DNA of 14,727 bases from Acidobacteria bacterium CG_4_9_14_3_um_filter_49_7 (GTDB lineage Bacteria; Acidobacteriota; Holophagae; Thermotomaculales; Thermotomaculaceae). Shown piece after piece: positions 5,924-13,148 of this stretch. The notes beneath the pieces are model-generated. The model ran no database searches. It worked only from the letters and a program-made list of their open reading frames with translations, and was not told the DNA's origin. Position 1 is the first letter of the stretch. The number at the start of each line of letters is the position of its first letter. Position numbers and translations under genes: made by a program. The stretch covers positions 1 to 14,727 of the forward strand of contig PFTO01000083.1 of assembly GCA_002789615.1 (NCBI GenBank), in the 5' to 3' direction.

Positions 5924-7651
5924 GTGCCAAAACCGATGGTAATGAAATTTGGTGACATGTTATTGGACGCAGGATTAATCCAGAAAAAACAACTGGAAGA
6001 GGCTCTGGGTGTGCAGAAGACCGAAGGTGGGCGGCTGGGTTATATTTTGACGAAACTGGGCTTTATCAGTGACGAAGAGGTCACCAGTTTCCTCAGCCGT
6101 CAGTACGGGATTCCAGCCGTTAACCTGGATCACTTTGAGATCAGTGAGGATGTGATCAAACGAATACCGGTGGACGTGGCCCAACGTTACTCAATTATTC
6201 CCCTGAGCCGAACCGGTTCCACTCTTACAGTAGCCATTGCCGACCCCACTAATATCTATGCGCTGGATGACCTGAAATTCATTACAAACCTGAACATTGA
6301 GCCGGTCGTGGCTTCCGAGTATTCCATCCGAAAAGCGATTGAGAAATACTACGAGACTGAAGCAGCTATGGAGTTGCGCAAGGTAATGGAAGACCTTGCG
6401 GAAATTGATGAAGAAGAGCTTGAGGTTATTGAAGATGATGATGAACTGGATATCGAGAGCCTTGAAGCCTCAAGCGTGGAGGCACCGGTTGTCCGGCTGG
6501 TCAATTCAATTCTGACAGATGCGGTACGAAGGGGCGCCAGCGACATTCACGTAGAACCCTATGAGAAGGAATTGAGGATTCGGTTCAGAATCGATGGTAT
6601 CCTCCACGAGATCATGAAACCACCGCTGAAAATGCGGGACGCAATTTGTTCCAGAATCAAGATTATGTCGAAACTGGATATTGCAGAAAAACGGTTGCCC
6701 CAGGATGGCCGCATCAAACTCAAAATGAAACTCGAGAGTAAACGTAAAGAGTTGGATTTTCGTGTTTCCGTTCTTCCCACCTTGTTTGGGGAAAAGATCG
6801 TGATGAGAATTCTGGATTCGGACATGCTCATGCTGGATATGACGAAGCTGGGGTTTGAACCGGAGAGTCTGGAAAATTTTCAGATGGAAGTAACCAAGCC
6901 CTATGGGATGGTGCTGGTTACCGGGCCCACGGGAAGCGGTAAAACCAACACATTATATTCGTCGATCAGTTTGCTCAATAAGCCGGAGACAAATATCATG
7001 ACTGCGGAAGACCCGGTGGAATTCAATCTGCGAGGAATCAACCAGGTAAATGTTCGGGAAGAAATCGGATTAACTTTTGCTGCTGCGCTGCGGTCTTTTC
7101 TGCGCCAGGATCCGAACATTGTCCTCGTGGGCGAGATCCGTGATTTTGAGACTGCCGAAATTGCGATCAAGGCTGCTCTTACCGGTCACCTTGTATTGTC
7201 CACTCTTCATACCAACGATGCGCCAAGTACAATCAGCCGTTTGATGAATATGGGAATCGAGCCATTTCTGGTGGCCACTTCAGTTAACCTCATCTGTGCC
7301 CAGCGGCTGGTACGTCGGGTTTGTACCCAATGCAAAGAAGAAGTGAAAATTCCTAAGAAAACTTTGCTGAGAATCGGGTATAATGAAGATGAAATTGATA
7401 AGGTCAATGTGTCTAAGGGCAGTGGATGTGATCGGTGCAGTGGAACCGGCTACAAGGGCAGAGTCGGTTTGTACGAGGTCATGCAGATTACAAACGAGAT
7501 GAGAGAACTGATCTTGAGTGGCGCAACTGCAATGGATTTGCGACGTCAGGCAACGAAAGACGGAATGATTACCCTGCGTCGAAGCGGCTTGATCAAGATC
7601 ATGAATGGTCAGACCAGTATTGAAGAAGTTTTGCGAGAGACCGTCCTCTAG
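5924..7651 (+). CDS. pilB: type IV pilus extension ATPase PilB
   Basis: PilB is the hexameric cytoplasmic motor that powers pilus assembly. From the GTG start it has 575 residues, normal for PilB. The N-terminal MshEN domain contains two 24-residue motifs, 8-31 (KFGDMLLDAG...) and 37-60 (RLGYILTKLG...), separated by the 5 residues that characterise c-di-GMP-binding MshEN. A strongly acidic linker (~153-182, rich in Glu/Asp) follows. The ATPase core has Walker A GPTGSGKT (334-341), the Walker B-type LVGEIRD with Glu404, and the His box GHLVLSTLHTND. A tetracysteine zinc site is formed by Cys467/470 (CTQC) and Cys502/505 (CDRC). A reading frame extending to TTG 5855 would add a non-homologous hydrophobic stretch and is rejected. 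The gene lies 15 nt upstream of pilT. Confidence 0.95.
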   Translation: MPKPMVMKFGDMLLDAGLIQKKQLEEALGVQKTEGGRLGYILTKLGFISDEEVTSFLSRQYGIPAVNLDHFEISEDVIKRIPVDVAQRYSIIPLSRTGSTLTVAIADPTNIYALDDLKFITNLNIEPVVASEYSIRKAIEKYYETEAAMELRKVMEDLAEIDEEELEVIEDDDELDIESLEASSVEAPVVRLVNSILTDAVRRGASDIHVEPYEKELRIRFRIDGILHEIMKPPLKMRDAICSRIKIMSKLDIAEKRLPQDGRIKLKMKLESKRKELDFRVSVLPTLFGEKIVMRILDSDMLMLDMTKLGFEPESLENFQMEVTKPYGMVLVTGPTGSGKTNTLYSSISLLNKPETNIMTAEDPVEFNLRGINQVNVREEIGLTFAAALRSFLRQDPNIVLVGEIRDFETAEIAIKAALTGHLVLSTLHTNDAPSTISRLMNMGIEPFLVATSVNLICAQRLVRRVCTQCKEEVKIPKKTLLRIGYNEDEIDKVNVSKGSGCDRCSGTGYKGRVGLYEVMQITNEMRELILSGATAMDLRRQATKDGMITLRRSGLIKIMNGQTSIEEVLRETVL

Positions 7652-7666
7652 ACGGAAGGGGAGAAT

Positions 7667-8800
7667 ATGGACGTTACGCTAACACAGCTCTTAAAAACAA
7701 TGGTTGAGCAGAATGGAACGGACTTGCACATTACGACAAATTCTCCTCCCCAGATTCGTCTCAATGGAAAGTTGATTCCGTTGAAACTGGCTCCCTTCAC
7801 ACCGACAGATACAAAAAAGATGATTTATTCCATCTTGAATGACTCCCAGAAACAACGGTTCGAGGAACAGCTGGAACTTGATTTCTCTTTCGGAATTAAG
7901 AACCTGGCCCGCTTCCGTGCAAATGTCTTTTACCAGAGGGGTGCCGTCGCCGGTGCATTCAGGCTGATTCCATACGAAATCCGGAGCTTCGATGAACTTG
8001 GCGTTCCAAGAATCATTTCGCATCTTTGTGATTTACCAAGAGGCCTGATTCTCGTAACGGGACCCACAGGCAGCGGAAAGTCGACCACCCTGGCATCCAT
8101 GATTGACAAAGTGAATTCAGACAGAAGTGAACATATTATCACCATTGAAGACCCGGTGGAATATCTGCATTCCCACAAGAAATGTATCATAAACCAGCGG
8201 GAGGTTCATACGGACACAAAATCCTTCAGCCGGGCGCTGCGTGCGGCCCTGAGGCAGGACCCTGACGTGGTGCTGGTAGGAGAGATGCGGGATCTTGAAA
8301 CAGTGGAAACAGCTCTGACCATAGCCGAAACCGGCCATTTAACTTTCGCGACGCTGCACACCAATTCAGCGGTGCAGACCATCAACCGAGTAATCGACAT
8401 TTTCCCCGCGCATCAGCAAACGCAGATTCGAACTCAGCTTTCTTTTGTTCTGGAAGCTGTACTCTGCCAGTCTTTGCTGCCAACAGCAAATGGTAAGGGC
8501 AGGTGTCTGGCAATGGAAATCCTGATTCCAAACGCTGCTGTCCGAAACTTGATTCGGGAAGACAAGATTCACCAGATTTACGCGACGATGCAGACTGGCC
8601 AGCTGACGCATGGCATGTTGACGTTCAACCAATCGTTGGCGAGCCTGTACTTTCAGGGGGAAATCACGAGGGAAGTTGCAGTTGCCCGATCTTCCAGCAA
8701 GGAAGAATTGCTTGACATGATGAATCGAGGGGTAGGGGCTGTGGACATGAAACCGGCGCCAGAGCGACCGAATCGAAATCCAAAGATTAAATATACATAG
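7667..8800 (+). CDS. pilT: type IV pilus retraction ATPase PilT
   Basis: PilT drives pilus depolymerisation and so twitching motility. The 377-residue product starts with a PAS-like N-terminal domain (TQLLKTMVEQNGTDLHITTNSPP, the conserved SDLH-type region). It continues with Walker A GPTGSGKS (132-139, Lys138), the Asp box around IITIEDPVEY, the Walker B LVGEMRD with Glu206, and the His box GHLTFATLHTNSA. The segment AAVRNLIREDKIHQIY corresponds to the AIRNLIRE motif that is specific to retraction ATPases, separating it from PilB. The tail after ~360 is basic and proline-rich. GGGGAG (7658-7663) supports the ATG at 7667. It sits between pilB and pilC, the Geobacter-like order, and is probably the main pilus-associated PilT. 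Confidence 0.96.
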   Translation: MDVTLTQLLKTMVEQNGTDLHITTNSPPQIRLNGKLIPLKLAPFTPTDTKKMIYSILNDSQKQRFEEQLELDFSFGIKNLARFRANVFYQRGAVAGAFRLIPYEIRSFDELGVPRIISHLCDLPRGLILVTGPTGSGKSTTLASMIDKVNSDRSEHIITIEDPVEYLHSHKKCIINQREVHTDTKSFSRALRAALRQDPDVVLVGEMRDLETVETALTIAETGHLTFATLHTNSAVQTINRVIDIFPAHQQTQIRTQLSFVLEAVLCQSLLPTANGKGRCLAMEILIPNAAVRNLIREDKIHQIYATMQTGQLTHGMLTFNQSLASLYFQGEITREVAVARSSSKEELLDMMNRGVGAVDMKPAPERPNRNPKIKYT

Positions 8801-8803
8801 GTC

Positions 8804-8809
8804 AGGAGG
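8804..8809 (+). promoter_or_regulatory. consensus ribosome binding site of pilC, decides between two ATGs
   Basis: AGGAGG ends 5 nt before the ATG at 8815. A second, out-of-frame ATG at 8811 lies only 1 nt from it and is too close to be used. Confidence 0.7.
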
Positions 8810-8814
8810 GATGT

Positions 8815-10017
8815 ATGATTTTTGAATATACGGGGAGAACGCGATCCGGTGAAGCCCGAACTGGAGAGATCAAGGCGATGCATCGTGAAGAAGCCATTGC
8901 CCTTCTGAGAAAGCAGAACATTGTGGTCACTGCGATCAAGGAAAAGGAAGCTACCGGGCTTTCCAAACTTTCCTTTGGTGGCAGCGTCTCAGTGAAGGAC
9001 CTGGCCATTTTTACCAAACAATTTTCTGTGATGATTGACGCAGGGCTTCCCCTCGTCCAGTGTCTGGAAGCGCTGGCCTCTCAGCAGGAAAACAATTTCT
9101 TCCAGAAGACGCTTTTTGAAATCCGGGGGGATGTGGAAACCGGCATGACATTGGCAGATTCTATGGAAAAGCACCCGAAAGCATTTGACAACCTTTATGT
9201 CAACATGATTGCGGCAGGCGAAGCCGGTGGTATTCTGGATATCATCATGCAACGGCTCTCAATCTACATTGAAAAGGCTTACAAACTGAAAGCAGCTTTC
9301 AAATCTGCCATGGTGTATCCCACCACGGTTTTCACGTTTGCCATTCTGATTGTGGCGATTATTCTCTGGAAAGTTATTCCAGCCTTTGCCGGCATGTTCA
9401 GGAGCATGGGTGCGGAATTGCCTCTCCCAACCCGAATTGTCGTGGCGTTATCTAATTTCATGGTCTCATTCGGTTGGCTTTTGATCGTTTTCATTGTGGT
9501 GGCGGTAATAGGTGTCCGTCAATATTATAAAACAAACGGCGGGCGGCACATGATTGATGGACTGCTGTTGAAGGCGCCGATCCTTGGCACTATCTTGCGA
9601 AAGATTGCGGTGGCCCGGTTCAGCCGAACCCTTTCCACACTGGTGTCCTCCGGTGTTCCTATCCTGGAAGGCCTGTACATTACTGCAAAGACTTCGGGCA
9701 ATGCCATTATTGAGGACGCTGTTCTCTCTACACGAAAGTCTGTTGAGGAGGGAAAGACAATATCAGACCCCCTGAAGGACTCGGGGGCATTTCCACCGAT
9801 GGTTACGCAGATGGTCACTGTCGGGGAGGCCACCGGCGCCCTGGATACTATGCTGTCCAAAATTGCGGATTTCTATGAGGACGAGGTTGATACTGCGGTG
9901 GCGAGCCTGATGTCCCTTATGGAACCGGTTATGATCATGTTTCTGGGAGGTCTGGTTGGCGGAATCGTGGTATCCATGTATCTGCCCATATTCAAGATCA
10001 TTACTCTGGTGAAGTAG
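8815..10017 (+). CDS. pilC: type IV pilus inner-membrane platform protein PilC
   Basis: PilC is the GspF-family membrane platform that couples PilB and PilT to pilin insertion and extraction. The 400-residue product has the family's two tandem T2SSF domains (~66-190 and ~267-390). The internal symmetry is visible: KQFSVMIDAGLPL pairs with RTLSTLVSSGVPI, and MIAAGEAGG with MVTVGEATG. Three membrane segments are apparent at ~168-190, ~214-234 and ~371-393, giving the usual topology with both T2SSF domains cytoplasmic. The N-terminal segment FEYTGRTRSGEARTGEIKA matches the conserved start of PilC. It is followed by a 60-nt gap before pilS. Confidence 0.96.
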   Translation: MIFEYTGRTRSGEARTGEIKAMHREEAIALLRKQNIVVTAIKEKEATGLSKLSFGGSVSVKDLAIFTKQFSVMIDAGLPLVQCLEALASQQENNFFQKTLFEIRGDVETGMTLADSMEKHPKAFDNLYVNMIAAGEAGGILDIIMQRLSIYIEKAYKLKAAFKSAMVYPTTVFTFAILIVAIILWKVIPAFAGMFRSMGAELPLPTRIVVALSNFMVSFGWLLIVFIVVAVIGVRQYYKTNGGRHMIDGLLLKAPILGTILRKIAVARFSRTLSTLVSSGVPILEGLYITAKTSGNAIIEDAVLSTRKSVEEGKTISDPLKDSGAFPPMVTQMVTVGEATGALDTMLSKIADFYEDEVDTAVASLMSLMEPVMIMFLGGLVGGIVVSMYLPIFKIITLVK

Positions 10018-10036
10018 ATTTTCTTGCAAGTTGGAT

Positions 10037-10056
10037 ATTCCCGCCTGAAAGGGAAT
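10037..10056 (+). other. perfect inverted repeat in the pilC-pilS gap
   Basis: ATTCCC (10037-10042) and GGGAAT (10051-10056) form a perfect 6-bp stem with an 8-nt loop. No T-run follows, so it is unlikely to terminate transcription. It lies 21 nt before the pilS start and could act as an mRNA stability or processing element separating motor genes from regulator genes; that role is inferred. Confidence 0.4.
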
Positions 10057-10077
10057 GGGAAAACAGGTAATTGAGCA

Positions 10078-11712
10078 ATGTCTGGCACAGAGAAGAATAG
10101 GCTGCCTTTGGGCGATGAAGTTTCGGGATTGCGTTTTTTTCTGTCTCGGTCTTTGACAGCCCTGTTGATTCTGGTTATCATTTCACTCTTAAAGGTCTTT
10201 GAGCCGGAACTGGCGAATTTTTCAATGATTGTGGTTTTTTTTCTGTTCTACATTTCGATAATGGTTCTCTGCTTTATTTCCGGAATTCGGCGATACTATC
10301 TGATACTTCTTATGACAGATGCTGCATTCATTACCTGGGTGGTTTATCTTACGGGGAGTCAGGACAGCCAGTTCCAGTTCCTCTATCTGGTCCTGGTCAT
10401 ATTCGGAGGATTTTACCTGAAGCGGGAGAGTCTTCATCTGCTGGCAGCGATTGCAATCGCGCTTTTCTCACTTCTTCTGATCTTAGAGTATCTTGCTGTC
10501 ATCCCGTTGATGGGTGCCCATGCGATGTCGGAGACTCAGGTTCCCTACACGATCGGTGTTAATTTCGCTGCGATTTTTCTGGTTTCACTGATTATTGGAG
10601 TTTTATCGGTTCGCATCCGCCGACTGACCGGACAGGTGGAGTTGAAAGAGAAACGGTTGAGGGAAATTACCATTCTGAAAAACCAGATTGTAGATTCTGT
10701 CCCCAGTGCAATGCTGACCACAAATGCCAATTTCCAGGTGACGTTTATGAACAATGTTGCCCGTGAATTTCTTCGTATGAATCAGCTATTTGATGAAGTA
10801 AAGCTTATGAATAATGATGTTAACGATTTTCTTCCGGTATCCAAGATTCTCCTGGAATCGGATGATGGTCGAATGCAACGGGGGGAGCACGAATTTGAAA
10901 ACGGAACCATCATTGGTCTGAACATGACGAAGATGTATAGCAGCGGGAAATTTACTGGCCTCTTGATCCTGTTCCGGGATTTGACTGAGTGGCGAGCGAT
11001 GGAAAAGAGCGTGTTGTTCAAGAACAGTCTCATGTCCCTGGGTGAAATGGCGGCTGGAATTGCACATGAAATCCGCAATCCACTTGCGTCGATTCAGGGT
11101 GCCGTACAACTCCTTAGAGAACAGGACACATCGAAACAGGCTGACGAATTGTACGAGATTATTCGACAGGAATTGGCCAGGTTGGGGAACACAATCCAGG
11201 ATTTTCTCAGCTTTACCAGGGAGAATGGCCCAATGGCAGAACCCGCCAACGTCTGTCGACTGGTCGCCGAAGTAACCAATTTGTTCGAGAAAGGTTGCAA
11301 AGAGGGAATTGAGTTATCTGTTTCCCCCGATGCGTATACAGGTGAGGCGTGGGTTAAATGTGAGCGGGGCAAATTCAAGCGCGTCATCTGGAACATCCTG
11401 AAGAATGCCGAGAAGGCGGTGCAGTATCAGGACTCGAAACGGATCAGCGTAGACATTGAGATGGGAATTCCTGAAATTACAATCCGAATTTCAGACAATG
11501 GGAAAGGGATTCCGGACAAAATTCGTGAGAGAATTTTTCAACCCTATTTCTCAACATTTGCCAAAGGGTTCGGTCTGGGTCTGTCCATTTCCAAGAGCAT
11601 TGTGGAGGAAATGGGAGGCAGGATTGAAGTCGGTGGCACCTTTGGGGAAGGTGCTGTTTTTTCAATTGCAATTCCCCGTTGTGACAGACTTGCAGAGGAG
11701 ATCTCTCCATGA
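10078..11712 (+). CDS. pilS: sensor histidine kinase PilS
   Basis: PilS senses membrane pilin level and controls pilin transcription through PilR. The 544-residue protein starts with six hydrophobic segments (~25-42, 48-69, 73-91, 99-113, 119-144, 157-179), as in Pseudomonas PilS, followed by a coiled linker and a PAS domain (~199-305). The kinase core has the H-box IAHEIRNPLASIQ with phospho-acceptor His330, the N-box WNILKNAEKAV (438-448), the G1 box DNGKGIP (473-479), the F-box FQPYFSTF and a G2 box KGFGLGLSI. All catalytic boxes are intact. The start has only a weak ribosome binding site (AGG about 10 nt upstream). The stop overlaps pilR by 4 nt, consistent with a cognate pair. Its position after pilC is the main reason for choosing PilS over a generic NtrB-like kinase. 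Confidence 0.92.
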   Translation: MSGTEKNRLPLGDEVSGLRFFLSRSLTALLILVIISLLKVFEPELANFSMIVVFFLFYISIMVLCFISGIRRYYLILLMTDAAFITWVVYLTGSQDSQFQFLYLVLVIFGGFYLKRESLHLLAAIAIALFSLLLILEYLAVIPLMGAHAMSETQVPYTIGVNFAAIFLVSLIIGVLSVRIRRLTGQVELKEKRLREITILKNQIVDSVPSAMLTTNANFQVTFMNNVAREFLRMNQLFDEVKLMNNDVNDFLPVSKILLESDDGRMQRGEHEFENGTIIGLNMTKMYSSGKFTGLLILFRDLTEWRAMEKSVLFKNSLMSLGEMAAGIAHEIRNPLASIQGAVQLLREQDTSKQADELYEIIRQELARLGNTIQDFLSFTRENGPMAEPANVCRLVAEVTNLFEKGCKEGIELSVSPDAYTGEAWVKCERGKFKRVIWNILKNAEKAVQYQDSKRISVDIEMGIPEITIRISDNGKGIPDKIRERIFQPYFSTFAKGFGLGLSISKSIVEEMGGRIEVGGTFGEGAVFSIAIPRCDRLAEEISP

Positions 11713-13103
11713 ATATAAGCCGACTGTTGCTGGTTGATGACGAAAAGAGCCTGCTCTTGATCATGTCACAGGCCCTGGATTCACAGGTGGAGGAAATACA
11801 GCAGGCTGAAACGGCGGAACAGGCCCTGGAAATCATGGAGAAAGATGATTTTGATCTTGTGATTACAGATCTCAAACTGCCGGGATTGTCCGGGCTGGAT
11901 TTGTTCCAGGAGGCAAGGAATCGTGGATGTCAATCTGACTTTATCATCATAACAGCTTTTGCGTCCGCCGCTTCCGCAATCCAGGCATTAAAACTGGGTG
12001 CTGCAGATTACCTGATGAAACCGTTCGATATTGAAGAACTGAGAATTGTAGTGAAAAGAGTGTTGTCCCATCGCTCCATGCGGGAAGACGTGAAGACATT
12101 GAAACGGCAGTTGATGGAAGACGTGGATAAGGGTGGGATTATCGGCAAGAGCCACGAAATGAGCAACCTCTTGCACATGGTTCAGCAAGCTGCTCCCACC
12201 GATCTTGCAGTTCTGATTACAGGTGAAAGTGGAACAGGTAAAGAACTGGTGGCCAAAGCTGTTCATCGAAACAGCAAACGAAAAGAGGCACGCTTTTTGT
12301 CCGTTAACTGTGCGGCGCTGCCGGAATCACTGCTGGAAGCTGAATTGTTTGGGGTTGTCAAAGGTGCCTACACCGGGGCGGTTTCCTCGCGTAAGGGGCT
12401 CTTTGAGCTATCCGACGGAGGCACGCTGTTTCTGGATGAAATCGGTGAGATGCCGTTTAGTATGCAATCGAAACTGCTGAGGGTTTTGCAGGAATTCGTG
12501 ATTCGCCGAGTTGGCGGTGAACGGGACATCCATGTGGACGTTCGAATTGTTGCGGCCACCAACCGAAACCTTGAAGAATTAATAAAGGCTAAGCAATTTC
12601 GTCAGGATCTGTATTTTAGAATTAATGTATTCCAGCTGCATTTGCCATCGTTGAGGGACAGACAGGAAGATATCGCATTGCTGACGGAATATTTTATCAA
12701 GAGAATCAGCAATAGACTGGAAATAAAGCCCCCCAAATTAAGTCCGGAGGCACTGGGACGTTTGGAAAGCTACAATTGGCCCGGGAATATCCGGGAGCTT
12801 GAAAATGTCATTGAGCGTGTACTGGCCTTTTCACCCGGTGAGATAGTTCTGCCGGAGCAATTGCCGGATGAGATCAATCAGGGCCCCGGTTCATTGTCCG
12901 AAGTGTCGCTTTCGGACAAAGGAATGGATGTGGAAAAGGAATTGCGTCATGTCCGCTACCTCTACATGGTTAAGGCAATGGAGAAATGCGAGGGAAGAAT
13001 GGGAGAAGCTGCATCCCTGCTTGGTATGACATTTCGCTCGTTCCGGTACCATTTTCACAAACTTTGTGATGAATTTGGAATGAACCCGGGACCTGTCGAA
13101 TAG
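11709..13103 (+). CDS. pilR: sigma54-dependent response regulator PilR
   Basis: PilR is an NtrC-family activator expected to drive the pilin gene from a -24/-12 promoter. The 464-residue protein has a receiver domain with Asp10, Asp11, phospho-acceptor Asp54 (VITDLKLP), Thr82 and Lys104. The AAA+ domain has Walker A GESGTGKE (172-179), the sigma54-contact loop GAYTGA (219-224, Tyr in place of the usual Phe) and Walker B GGTLFLDE (237-244). The C-terminal Fis-type HTH (~428-455, AASLLGMTFRSFRYHFHKL) closely resembles PilR proteins. The segment before the loop reads ELFGVVKG instead of the common ELFGHEKG. AGAGGAG (11694-11700) serves as ribosome binding site inside the pilS end. No pilin gene follows within the window. 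Confidence 0.94.
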   Translation: MNISRLLLVDDEKSLLLIMSQALDSQVEEIQQAETAEQALEIMEKDDFDLVITDLKLPGLSGLDLFQEARNRGCQSDFIIITAFASAASAIQALKLGAADYLMKPFDIEELRIVVKRVLSHRSMREDVKTLKRQLMEDVDKGGIIGKSHEMSNLLHMVQQAAPTDLAVLITGESGTGKELVAKAVHRNSKRKEARFLSVNCAALPESLLEAELFGVVKGAYTGAVSSRKGLFELSDGGTLFLDEIGEMPFSMQSKLLRVLQEFVIRRVGGERDIHVDVRIVAATNRNLEELIKAKQFRQDLYFRINVFQLHLPSLRDRQEDIALLTEYFIKRISNRLEIKPPKLSPEALGRLESYNWPGNIRELENVIERVLAFSPGEIVLPEQLPDEINQGPGSLSEVSLSDKGMDVEKELRHVRYLYMVKAMEKCEGRMGEAASLLGMTFRSFRYHFHKLCDEFGMNPGPVE

Positions 13104-13134
13104 CTTCAATCCGCGAAACAGTCTGATTCTGCGG

Positions 13135-13140
13135 TATAAT
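13135..13140 (+). promoter_or_regulatory. perfect -10 hexamer upstream of the ExeA-like ATPase gene
   Basis: TATAAT at 13135-13140 matches the sigma70 -10 consensus exactly, but no credible -35 hexamer lies 16-18 nt upstream and there is no TGn extension. If used, transcription would start near 13147, making the ATG at 13149 leaderless and leaving a 20-nt leader for the TTG at 13167. Confidence 0.35.
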
Positions 13141-13148
13141 GAAAAGTG

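Noticed and set aside
9585..9598. TGGCAC...TTGC resembling a sigma54 promoter inside pilC
   Set aside because: The spacing is again 9 nt between GG and GC, and it lies in the middle of pilC, about 480 nt before the next gene.
13111..13134. CCGC...GCGG stem between pilR and the ATPase gene, possible terminator
   Set aside because: The outer stem is only 4 bp with a bulged interior and it runs into TATAAT rather than a T-run.
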